Shown one piece after another: positions 25,445 through 32,056 of a DNA stretch of 64,000 nt (position 1 is its first letter; each line of letters opens with the position of its first letter). The notes beneath the pieces were generated by a model. It had not been told where the DNA came from. It was given only the letters and a program-made list of their open reading frames with translations, and made no database searches. The DNA comes from an uncultured Eubacteriales bacterium (GTDB lineage Bacteria; Bacillota; Clostridia; Lachnospirales; Lachnospiraceae), in the NCBI GenBank assembly GCA_900317515.1, contig ONHA01000004.1:1-64000 (forward strand). Reading direction: 5' to 3'. Both the position numbers and the translations under genes were made by a program.

Positions 25445-26293
25445 TTACGAATTTTTCGCAAATTTATCGTGCTGCATGATTGTGTTGATTTTTTCCGGAT
25501 CGCCCCAGACCGCGGGGGACGCATCCGCCCGGTCCGGAAACTCGCCGTAGCCGAGCCTGATCTTCATATTGTGCTCCCGGATAAACTCCTCCGCTTTCTC
25601 CGCGAGCGAGACCGGCACGCCGCTGCAGACATTGATGATCCCGGTGACTTCCGTCTGCATTGCGCAGGCAGCGATCTGGGATGCGAGCTCGTCCACCGTG
25701 ATGAAATCAAATTTGTTCTTTCCCGTCGTAAACGGCAGGACCGGAACGCCCTCGGCTTCGAGCTTCACCATCCGGGAAAACACGGAATTGTTCCGCGCAT
25801 CGTCGCCTAAAAGATAGTAGCCCCTCAGCCACTGAAGGACCACACCTTTTTTCTCCGCGTAGACCTCCGTGAGCTCGCGCAGGGCATTTTTGGCAATCCC
25901 GTAGGGAGTCAGCGGTTTTGTCGGCGTGTCCTCCCCGATGGCGCCTTCGTAATACCCTACCTCGTGCATCGTGCTCATGACGACGAGCTGCGGAAGCCCC
26001 TGGTCCATCATCGCGGCGAGGAACCTGTAGTGCTTCGGCAGATCGTCCACATGGCTCATGTTGTAGTGGTCGAAACCGTTCCGCCAGGCAAGATGAATCA
26101 GGACATCCGGGCTTCCGAGCCTCTTATAAAGCTCCGGATCTTCGGAAAAAATATCCGCCTCCGCCACATGTGCCCGCGGATCAATGCCCTCGTTTCGGAG
26201 GTCCGAGGCAATCACCTCGCACCCCCGATCAAGCAGTTCCGCAACCACATGACGGCCGATATACCCGTCTGCCCCGGTGACAAGAATTTTCAT
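25445..26293 (-). CDS. NAD-dependent epimerase/dehydratase family sugar enzyme
   Basis: 282 residues from ATG 26293 (AGGAGCGGCAGCGG precedes it), starting MKILVTGADGYIGRHV, the TGxxGxxG cofactor site of extended short-chain dehydrogenases. The active-site YxxxK is YGIAK, with STMHEVGYY in the Ser position. It lies between rfbB and rfbC and is not one of the four Rml enzymes, so it probably reduces or epimerises a dTDP-keto sugar. A dTDP-6-deoxy-L-talose reductase, which competes with RfbD for the RfbC product, is one possibility; a dTDP-D-fucose-type reductase is another. The sequence alone does not decide. Confidence 0.75.
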   Translation of the reverse strand: MKILVTGADGYIGRHVVAELLDRGCEVIASDLRNEGIDPRAHVAEADIFSEDPELYKRLGSPDVLIHLAWRNGFDHYNMSHVDDLPKHYRFLAAMMDQGLPQLVVMSTMHEVGYYEGAIGEDTPTKPLTPYGIAKNALRELTEVYAEKKGVVLQWLRGYYLLGDDARNNSVFSRMVKLEAEGVPVLPFTTGKNKFDFITVDELASQIAACAMQTEVTGIINVCSGVPVSLAEKAEEFIREHNMKIRLGYGEFPDRADASPAVWGDPEKINTIMQHDKFAKNS

Positions 26294-26307
26294 CCGCTGC
26301 CGCTCCT

Positions 26308-27390
26308 TTATTTTCCGGAATACATATCCTCGTAATATTTCTGGTAATTGCCGGATGTTACATGCTCCATCCACTCCGCATGCTCGAAATACCACTTGAT
26401 GGTCTTCTTGATGCCGACCTCAAATGTGGTCTCCGGATACCAGCCCACCTCGGCCTTGATCTTGTCAGGCGCGATCGCGTAGCGGCGGTCATGGCCCTTG
26501 CGGTCGGTGACGTAGGTGATCAGGTCTTCATTTACATGTGCTTTTCTCGGATCGTCATCGGAGAGCTCCTCGCGAAGCGTCGAGATGATGGTCTTGACGA
26601 TCTGGATGTTCTCGCGCTCATTGTGGCCGCCGATGTTGTAGGTCTCGAAGAGACGGCCCTTCTCCTGCACCATGTCGATGCCCTTGCAGTGGTCCTCGAC
26701 ATACAGCCAGTCACGGATATTCTTGCCGTCGCCGTAGATCGGCAGGCTCTTGCCGTGCAGCGCGTTGTTGATCATGAGCGGGATCAGCTTCTCCGGGAAC
26801 TGATACGGACCGTAGTTGTTGGAGCAGTTCGTGATGTTGGCCGGGAAGTGATAGGTGTCCATGAAGGCCTTGACCATGAAGTCAGAGGAAGCCTTGGATG
26901 CCGAGTAGGGGCTGTGCGGATCGTACGGGGTCGTCTCGTAGAAGTAGTCGTCCGGGTTCGAGAGGGAACCGTAGACCTCATCCGTGGAGACATGCAGGAA
27001 CTTCTTTCCCTCCTTGAAGGAGCCGTCCGGGAGTTCCCAGGCGTTCTTGGCTGCGTTCAGCATGGTTAAGGTGCCGAGCACGTTCGTCTTGACGAAGACG
27101 CCCGGATCCTTGATGGAGCGGTCGACGTGGCTCTCCGCCGCGAAATGTACGACGCGGTCGACATCGTTCTCCTCGAAAATCCTGTTGATCGCCTCGGCGT
27201 CGCAGATGTCCGCCTTGACAAATGTGTAGTTCGGCTTGTCCTCGATGTCCTTCAGGTTCTCAAGGTTGCCTGCGTAGGTAAGCTTGTCCACATTTATGAT
27301 ACGGATCTCATCGCCGTATTTTTTGAACATGTAGTGGATGTAGTTGGAGCCGATGAAGCCGGCGCCTCCCGTAACGACGTAAGTTCTCAT
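26308..27390 (-). CDS. rfbB: dTDP-glucose 4,6-dehydratase
   Basis: 360 residues with the cofactor site GGAGFIG (8-14), the RmlB catalytic STDEVYG (Asp137, Glu138), the YSASK pair (Tyr162, Lys166) and family blocks NCSNNYGPYQFPEKLIP and GDGKNIRDWLYV. It makes dTDP-4-keto-6-deoxyglucose, which feeds RfbC/RfbD and, through WecE, a 4-amino sugar. It is the first gene of the main glycan operon: AAAGGAG lies upstream of the ATG and the promoter at 27481-27509 sits about 85 bases away. Length is standard. Confidence 0.97.
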   Translation of the reverse strand: MRTYVVTGGAGFIGSNYIHYMFKKYGDEIRIINVDKLTYAGNLENLKDIEDKPNYTFVKADICDAEAINRIFEENDVDRVVHFAAESHVDRSIKDPGVFVKTNVLGTLTMLNAAKNAWELPDGSFKEGKKFLHVSTDEVYGSLSNPDDYFYETTPYDPHSPYSASKASSDFMVKAFMDTYHFPANITNCSNNYGPYQFPEKLIPLMINNALHGKSLPIYGDGKNIRDWLYVEDHCKGIDMVQEKGRLFETYNIGGHNERENIQIVKTIISTLREELSDDDPRKAHVNEDLITYVTDRKGHDRRYAIAPDKIKAEVGWYPETTFEVGIKKTIKWYFEHAEWMEHVTSGNYQKYYEDMYSGK

Positions 27391-27480
27391 GTGCTTTTCT
27401 CCTTTTAATATATAATTGCGGCAGCCGCCGGACGCTCTTTCTTGCCTGAGCTTCCGTCAGCTGCGATTGCATACAGAGTT

Positions 27481-27509
27481 ATTATAACACTGCGGGAGCA
27501 TATTCGCAA
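27481..27509 (-). promoter_or_regulatory. Strong promoter of the rfbB glycan operon, inside the ATP-grasp 3' end
   Basis: Minus strand: TTGCGA (27504-27509), 17-base spacer, perfect TATAAT (27481-27486). The -10 box overlaps the TAA stop of the preceding gene. It gives an 80-base leader before rfbB, with a GC-rich stretch (GGCGGCTGCCGC) near its middle. This makes the downstream operon independently transcribed. Confidence 0.75.
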
Positions 27510-28678
27510 GCGATACACGCCCGGGCTCGTTTAACCATCTCCTCGATGTCTTTTTCCGAGGAGCAGGGCCCGTAAACCTGTCCGATGCGGTCAGTCCCGT
27601 TCTCCATGGCAGGCAGCTCATCTCCTTCTCTGTAGTCGAAGGAAATGAAATACCCGTCTTCTTCGAGGGCCTCTATCTTCTCCCCGTCAAAGCCGACGAG
27701 TTTTGCGGATCTTTCCGTGAAGAGGAGGCTCGCCGCGCAGGGAATTTCATTTTTCAGACGAAAATCGGTCGTCTCCCCGAGCGCCGCCCGGATCATGAGG
27801 CCGTAGTAGTCGATCCCGCCGTAGAGCGAGATGAGCTCGGGAATGCAGGTCGCCCCGCACCGTCCGCCGGCCTCGATCACGTAGAGCTCGTCCCCCGACA
27901 CGAACGCGTCGATGTTGAGCGCCGCATTGTCAAGCCCGCTCGCATCGATGATGCGCTGTACCTGGGTCTCTATGTCTTTTTTAAGCGCCTCCGACGCGGC
28001 ATAGGGGAAAACGTGCCCGACCGGAACGGTTGAATGGGGTCCCTTATAGACCAGCTTGTCGTGGGGCAGCAGAAGGACAGGCTTTCCGCCCGATACGAAC
28101 GCGTCTATTCCGATCTCATGACCTTCGATGAATTTTTCGACGACCAGATAGTCGCGTCCCGTAAAGGACATCGCATAGGAATATGCCGCCTCAAGTTCCT
28201 CCGGGCCGGACACTTTCGTGACGCCCCGGCTTCCGGACTTGTCCGTCACCTTCACCATGACCGGGTATCCGATCTCCTCCGCGGCTCTCTCCGCCTCCGC
28301 GAGCGAGAGAACCTTCTTAAATTCCGCCGTCCGGACACCGCCGGCCTTGAAGGCCTTCTTCATCTCCGCCTTGTCGGTCAGGATCTCCGAAGCCGAAAGC
28401 GAGATTCCCGGGAGTCCCAGAGTTTCACAGACCAGCCCGACCGAGTGCATCGCGACATCGGTCCCGGTGGTCAGGATCCCGTCGATCTGCCTCTCTTCTG
28501 CGGCCGCAAGGATCCCCTCGGCGTCCGTGGTGTTGAGATACAGAGCTTCGTCGGCGTACTGAAATCCGGGATAAGGCCCGGGTATGGAGGTCACGACCGT
28601 GAAGAGTCCCATCTCCTTCGCCTTCTTTATGAGCGGCACCTGGTAGATGCCGGCTCCTAAGATCATCAGTTTTTTCAT
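27482..28678 (-). CDS. ATP-grasp family ligase
   Basis: 398 residues. An N-terminal pre-ATP-grasp domain (MILGAGIYQVPLIKKA; TTGTDVAMHSVG) is followed by the ATP-grasp fold: KVTDKSGSRGVTKV, VVEKFIEGHEIGIDAFV and the metal-binding VIEAGGRCGATCIPEL. The family joins a carboxylate (often an amino acid) to an amine through an acyl phosphate. In a glycan locus with an amino-sugar transaminase nearby, it may attach an amino acid or other acid to the amino sugar, but the substrate is not readable. Its ATG overlaps the preceding gene stop by four bases, and its own stop overlaps the rfbB promoter. Confidence 0.85.
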   Translation of the reverse strand: MKKLMILGAGIYQVPLIKKAKEMGLFTVVTSIPGPYPGFQYADEALYLNTTDAEGILAAAEERQIDGILTTGTDVAMHSVGLVCETLGLPGISLSASEILTDKAEMKKAFKAGGVRTAEFKKVLSLAEAERAAEEIGYPVMVKVTDKSGSRGVTKVSGPEELEAAYSYAMSFTGRDYLVVEKFIEGHEIGIDAFVSGGKPVLLLPHDKLVYKGPHSTVPVGHVFPYAASEALKKDIETQVQRIIDASGLDNAALNIDAFVSGDELYVIEAGGRCGATCIPELISLYGGIDYYGLMIRAALGETTDFRLKNEIPCAASLLFTERSAKLVGFDGEKIEALEEDGYFISFDYREGDELPAMENGTDRIGQVYGPCSSEKDIEEMVKRARACIACEYAPAVL

Positions 28679-29670
28679 TTTTCCAAAGCCCCGCTTCCCG
28701 CGTCATTTCGCACCGCCTTCGCGGCAGCCGGCCTTCCGCCGTCCTCCGGACGGATGTTGACCGTCTCGCGCACGATGTACTGGGGCGTCCCGTTGATCGA
28801 GAGAATCAGCTTCCCGATGTATTCGCCGAGGACTCCGAGGACCAGCATGATGAGCCCCGAGAAGAACAGCAGGCAGCAGAACAGGGATGCCCAGCCGGCC
28901 GGCATGGTCGGGTCAAGGAGCTTCCTTATCACCGTGATGATCGCGAAGAGTCCTCCGAAGGCTGCGAAAAACGCTCCCATGTAAGCCGAGATCCGAAGCG
29001 GGATCACCGAGTAGTTGAAATAGGCAAGCCAGAGGTTAAGAAGCTTCTTAAACGTATAGTTGGACTTGCCGAACTCGCGCTTGTGGTGCTCCACGGTGAC
29101 ATTTGCGATCCGGGAGGTCGTCCGGTAGAAAATGCCGTCGACGTAGGGATTGAAATTCTTGTAGAGGATCACCTCGTCCCGCACCGCTCTGGTGATGACC
29201 CAGAAGTTCGAGGAGACGATCTCCTTCGGGCGTCCCAGAAGGATCCGGGAGGAGACTTCATTGAACTTACTTGAGAGGTTCTTAAGGCTCCCGTTCTCCT
29301 TCTTCTCGTAGCGGCCGTACACGAGGTCGTAGCCCTCCGAGATCTTGTCGAGGAGCTTGAAGACCTGGGAGGGATGCGTCTGCATGTCGTCGTCCATCCC
29401 GAGGATGTAGTCCCCGTCCGCATAGTTTAAGGCCGCCATGAGCGCGTTGTGCTGGCCGAAGTTGCGCATGAGGTTGATGCCGTGCACATTTTTGTAATCG
29501 GCCGCGAGCTTCCTGATCTCCTCAAAGGTGTTGTCCCTTGAATAGTCGTTGACCAGGAAGAAATCGCAGGTGTAATCCGGATGCGCTTCAAATTCCGCCA
29601 TGACCATCTCTGTCACCTTGCGGACGGTTTTTTCCGAGTTATAACATGGTATCACGATTGAGACCAGCAT
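28675..29670 (-). CDS. Polyisoprenyl-phosphate glycosyltransferase, GT2 with two membrane helices
   Basis: 331 residues. GT-A domain at 1-230 (VSIVIPCYNS, FLVNDYSRDNT, ILGMDDDMQTHP with DXD) followed by two helices (about 232-257 and 268-292) and a short polar tail. This layout is that of ArnC/GtrB-type enzymes, which load a sugar onto undecaprenyl phosphate so that a GT-C enzyme can use it outside. The GT-C-like YfhO proteins in the same locus are natural users (inference). It lies three bases after the PLP-enzyme gene and overlaps the ATP-grasp gene. Confidence 0.9.
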   Translation of the reverse strand: MLVSIVIPCYNSEKTVRKVTEMVMAEFEAHPDYTCDFFLVNDYSRDNTFEEIRKLAADYKNVHGINLMRNFGQHNALMAALNYADGDYILGMDDDMQTHPSQVFKLLDKISEGYDLVYGRYEKKENGSLKNLSSKFNEVSSRILLGRPKEIVSSNFWVITRAVRDEVILYKNFNPYVDGIFYRTTSRIANVTVEHHKREFGKSNYTFKKLLNLWLAYFNYSVIPLRISAYMGAFFAAFGGLFAIITVIRKLLDPTMPAGWASLFCCLLFFSGLIMLVLGVLGEYIGKLILSINGTPQYIVRETVNIRPEDGGRPAAAKAVRNDAGSGALEK

Positions 29671-29673
29671 GTC

Positions 29674-30642
29674 TTACTCCTTTCTGCCTGTGATAAGCGG
29701 CAGCGCGTCAAAAAAGAGAGGCGTACCGCCGGTGTGGATAAACAGGATGTTTTTCCCGGTGATATCGTGCTCTTTTAAGTAAGCCTGCATGCCGCGGAAC
29801 GCCTTGCCCGTGTAGGTCGGATCGAGCGGGAGCGTGTTTGCCCGGAACTGATCGCGGATCACATCGAGGATCCCCTCGTCATAGAGTCCGTAGCCGCCGG
29901 CAAGATACGCGTCCTCGAGGATGATCTCCTCACCCAGGTTCTGCGGGACAGGGAGGCCCTGATCCTCGAACCAGGCACTCACGCCTTCTTCTATGATGCG
30001 GGTGCCTCGCCTTTTGTCTCTCGAAACCGAGATCCCGACGATCTTTTTATCATCGCCTGCCGTGAGATGGCCTGCGATAAGACCCGACTGGGTCGCGCCG
30101 GTTCCCGAGGCATGGAAGATGTAATCAAAATGAACCCCCAGCCGCTCCTCATCCGCGAGGATCTCCCTGTAGGCATCCGCGTAGGCGCGGGCTGCGGTTC
30201 CTTCATTTCCCACACCGAGTCTGGTGCCGTAAATATAGTAGGGATCGTACCCTCTTTCAATGAGCCTTTCGAACGCTTCGTCCACCGCGGGAGCGATCGC
30301 GTTCTTTGCGCAGCGGAGCACTTCGACTCCGTAGAGGCCGATCAGATGGCTGTTCCCGGTGACCGTGTGCGTGTGGTCCGGGTCATCCGAGCATACCATG
30401 AGGCAGGGGATCTTCTCCGCAAAGCACGCGGAAGAAAGGACCCTGCAGAGATTGGAGCGGTCATTGCCGTACATGATGAGGGCGTTTTTGCCTTTCATTT
30501 TCATATCGTCAAGAAATGCTTTGGCGATGCGCACCTTGTTGCCGCCCAGCGAGAACGGCAGAAGGTCCTCTCTCTTCACAAAGAGCCTGTTTCCGGTTTC
30601 GGAGTGAAGCTCCTGAACCGGCGTTGCTCCAAAATTATCCAT
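29674..30642 (-). CDS. PLP-dependent enzyme, D-cysteine desulfhydrase/ACC deaminase family
   Basis: 322 residues from ATG 30642. The frame extends to a GTG at 30672, but the -10 box at 30673-30678 puts the transcript start downstream of that GTG, and AAAGGA lies six bases before the ATG. The PLP lysine sits in SLGGNKVR, with YGNDRSNLCR and the phosphate-binding ASGTGATQSGL typical of the fold type II D-cysteine desulfhydrase / 1-aminocyclopropane-1-carboxylate deaminase group. The reaction is deamination or beta-elimination of a small amino acid; substrate uncertain. It is first in a three-gene set with a glycosyltransferase and an ATP-grasp ligase, a setting suggesting supply or processing of a glycan substituent. 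Confidence 0.85.
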   Translation of the reverse strand: MDNFGATPVQELHSETGNRLFVKREDLLPFSLGGNKVRIAKAFLDDMKMKGKNALIMYGNDRSNLCRVLSSACFAEKIPCLMVCSDDPDHTHTVTGNSHLIGLYGVEVLRCAKNAIAPAVDEAFERLIERGYDPYYIYGTRLGVGNEGTAARAYADAYREILADEERLGVHFDYIFHASGTGATQSGLIAGHLTAGDDKKIVGISVSRDKRRGTRIIEEGVSAWFEDQGLPVPQNLGEEIILEDAYLAGGYGLYDEGILDVIRDQFRANTLPLDPTYTGKAFRGMQAYLKEHDITGKNILFIHTGGTPLFFDALPLITGRKE

Positions 30643-30672
30643 ATCGTATCCTTTCACTACATAGTCTTTCAC

Positions 30673-30701
30673 AGTATACTATCATCCGTCAAAAGATGCA
30701 A
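30673..30701 (-). promoter_or_regulatory. Promoter of the PLP enzyme-GT-ATP-grasp genes
   Basis: Minus strand: TTGCAT (30696-30701), 17 bases, TATACT (30673-30678). Transcription would begin near 30666, leaving a 24-base leader with AAAGGA before ATG 30642. It is divergent from the wecE promoter, 33 bases away. Confidence 0.7.
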
Positions 30702-30734
30702 GCCGTTAAAAGACTGTAAAGATTCCCGAATACC

Positions 30735-30763
30735 TTGCAAAAATCCTGCTGTTGTAGTAATAT
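30735..30763 (+). promoter_or_regulatory. Promoter of wecE
   Basis: TTGCAA (30735-30740), 17 bases, TAATAT (30758-30763), 31 bases before the ATG, with AAAAAGGAG as the ribosome-binding site. Confidence 0.7.
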
Positions 30764-30793
30764 AAACCAGACTATGCAAAAAAGGAGTCTAGT

Positions 30794-31921
30794 ATGATCG
30801 ATTTTAATATCCCTCCGTTTACCGGAAATGAAATACACTACATGGAAGAGGCTGTTAAGAACCGCAAGATCTGCGGCGACGGCCCCTTCACGAAAAAATG
30901 TCACGCATTCCTTCAGGAGAAGACCGGCGCGGCTGCCGTCTATCTCACGACCTCCTGCACCTCCGCGCTCGAGATGGCCGCGATCCTCGCGGGCGTAAAG
31001 CCGGGTGACGAGGTGATCCTGCCCTCCTTCACGTTCTGCTCGACTGCGGACGCCTTCGTCGCGAGAGGCGCGAAGCTGGTTTTCGTGGATGTCCGCCCGG
31101 ACACCATGAACATTGATGAAAATAAGATCGAAGCCGCCATCACCGATAAGACCCGCGCGATCGCGGTCGTCCACTACGCAGGCGTCTCCTGCGAGATGGA
31201 TACGATCATGGCCATCGCAAAGAAGCACAATCTGATCGTCATCGAGGACGCGGCTCAGGGCGTCGGCTCATCCTACAAGGGAAAGCCGCTCGGCACGATC
31301 GGCGACTTCGGCTGCTTCTCCTTCCACGAGACCAAGAACTACTCTATGGGCGAGGGCGGCGCTCTCCTGCTGCCGAACCTTGACCAGAGGGACGAGGCCG
31401 AGATCTGCCGTGAGAAGGGAACCGACCGTTCCCGCTTCTTCCGCGGCCAGGTCGACAAGTACACCTGGGTCGATTACGGCTCCTCCTACCTCCCGAGCGA
31501 CTTAAACGCCGCCTATCTCTGGGCCCAGCTCGAGAAGTTCGACGAGATCAAAGAGGACCGCATGGCTACCTGGAACGCCTACGACGAAGCGTTCCGCCCG
31601 ATGGCGGAAGCCGGCCTCTTCGAAGTGCCTTTCATCCCGGCAGAGTGCGAGCACAATGCTCACATGTACTACATCAAATTAAAAGACCTTAAGGAACGCA
31701 CCGCCTTCATCAAGCACCTGAAGGAGGGCGGCGTCATGGCGGTCTTCCACTACATCCCGCTTCACTCCTCGCCGGCCGGCCTCAAGTTCGGCCGCTTCGA
31801 CGGAGAGGACGAGGTTACGACCAGGGACAGCGAGCGTCTGGTCCGCCTGCCGCTCTACTATCACCTGACCAAAGAGGACCGCGCGAAGGTCATTGAGACC
31901 GTCAAATCCTTCTTCGCATAA
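30794..31921 (+). CDS. wecE: dTDP-4-amino-4,6-dideoxygalactose transaminase
   Basis: 375 residues, very close in motif and length to enterobacterial WecE/RffA: NIPPFTGNEIHYMEEA, DVRPDTMNIDE, VHYAGVSCEMDTIMAIAKKHN, FSFHETKNYS with the PLP Lys181, EKGTDRSRFFRGQVDKYTW, and FHYIPLHSSPAG near the end. WecE uses glutamate to aminate dTDP-4-keto-6-deoxyglucose (the RfbB product) to dTDP-4-amino-4,6-dideoxy-D-galactose (dTDP-Fuc4N). Its presence predicts an amino-deoxy sugar in the glycan (inference). It has its own promoter and points away from the rest of the locus. The acetyltransferase WecD is not seen here. Confidence 0.93.
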   Translation: MIDFNIPPFTGNEIHYMEEAVKNRKICGDGPFTKKCHAFLQEKTGAAAVYLTTSCTSALEMAAILAGVKPGDEVILPSFTFCSTADAFVARGAKLVFVDVRPDTMNIDENKIEAAITDKTRAIAVVHYAGVSCEMDTIMAIAKKHNLIVIEDAAQGVGSSYKGKPLGTIGDFGCFSFHETKNYSMGEGGALLLPNLDQRDEAEICREKGTDRSRFFRGQVDKYTWVDYGSSYLPSDLNAAYLWAQLEKFDEIKEDRMATWNAYDEAFRPMAEAGLFEVPFIPAECEHNAHMYYIKLKDLKERTAFIKHLKEGGVMAVFHYIPLHSSPAGLKFGRFDGEDEVTTRDSERLVRLPLYYHLTKEDRAKVIETVKSFFA

Positions 31922-31931
31922 GGCACATGTC

Positions 31932-31961
31932 TTGAATGTTTCGGCGCATGTGTGGTACAAT
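31932..31961 (+). promoter_or_regulatory. Promoter of the second YfhO gene
   Basis: TTGAAT (31932-31937), 18 bases, TACAAT (31956-31961), with TGG before the -10 box (extended -10). It lies just after the wecE stop. Confidence 0.6.
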
Positions 31962-31968
31962 CTTATCA

Positions 31969-32029
31969 ATTCAGCACATCGGAAAAATAGAATGATTTGC
32001 AGGCCGGGAGGCTTGCATCCGTGCTGAAT
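31969..32029 (+). repeat. Inverted repeat in the leader of the YfhO gene
   Basis: ATTCAGCAC (31969-31977) and GTGCTGAAT (32021-32029) are perfect 9-base arms enclosing 43 bases that contain a weaker GCAGGCC/GGCTTGC pairing. The left arm is at the predicted transcript start, so the leader RNA could fold into one long structure. No known riboswitch was recognised. Confidence 0.4.
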
Positions 32030-32056
32030 AATCCCATTCGAAAGGCTGGACCACAC

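Noticed and set aside
27391-27480. ops/JUMPstart-like element in the rfbB leader
   Set aside because: GGCGGCTGCC only loosely resembles the enterobacterial motif and RfaH regulation is not expected in this group.
30643-30672. GTG start ten codons upstream for the PLP enzyme
   Set aside because: The predicted -10 box directly abuts this GTG, so it would not be in the transcript; ATG 30642 has a well-spaced AAAGGA.
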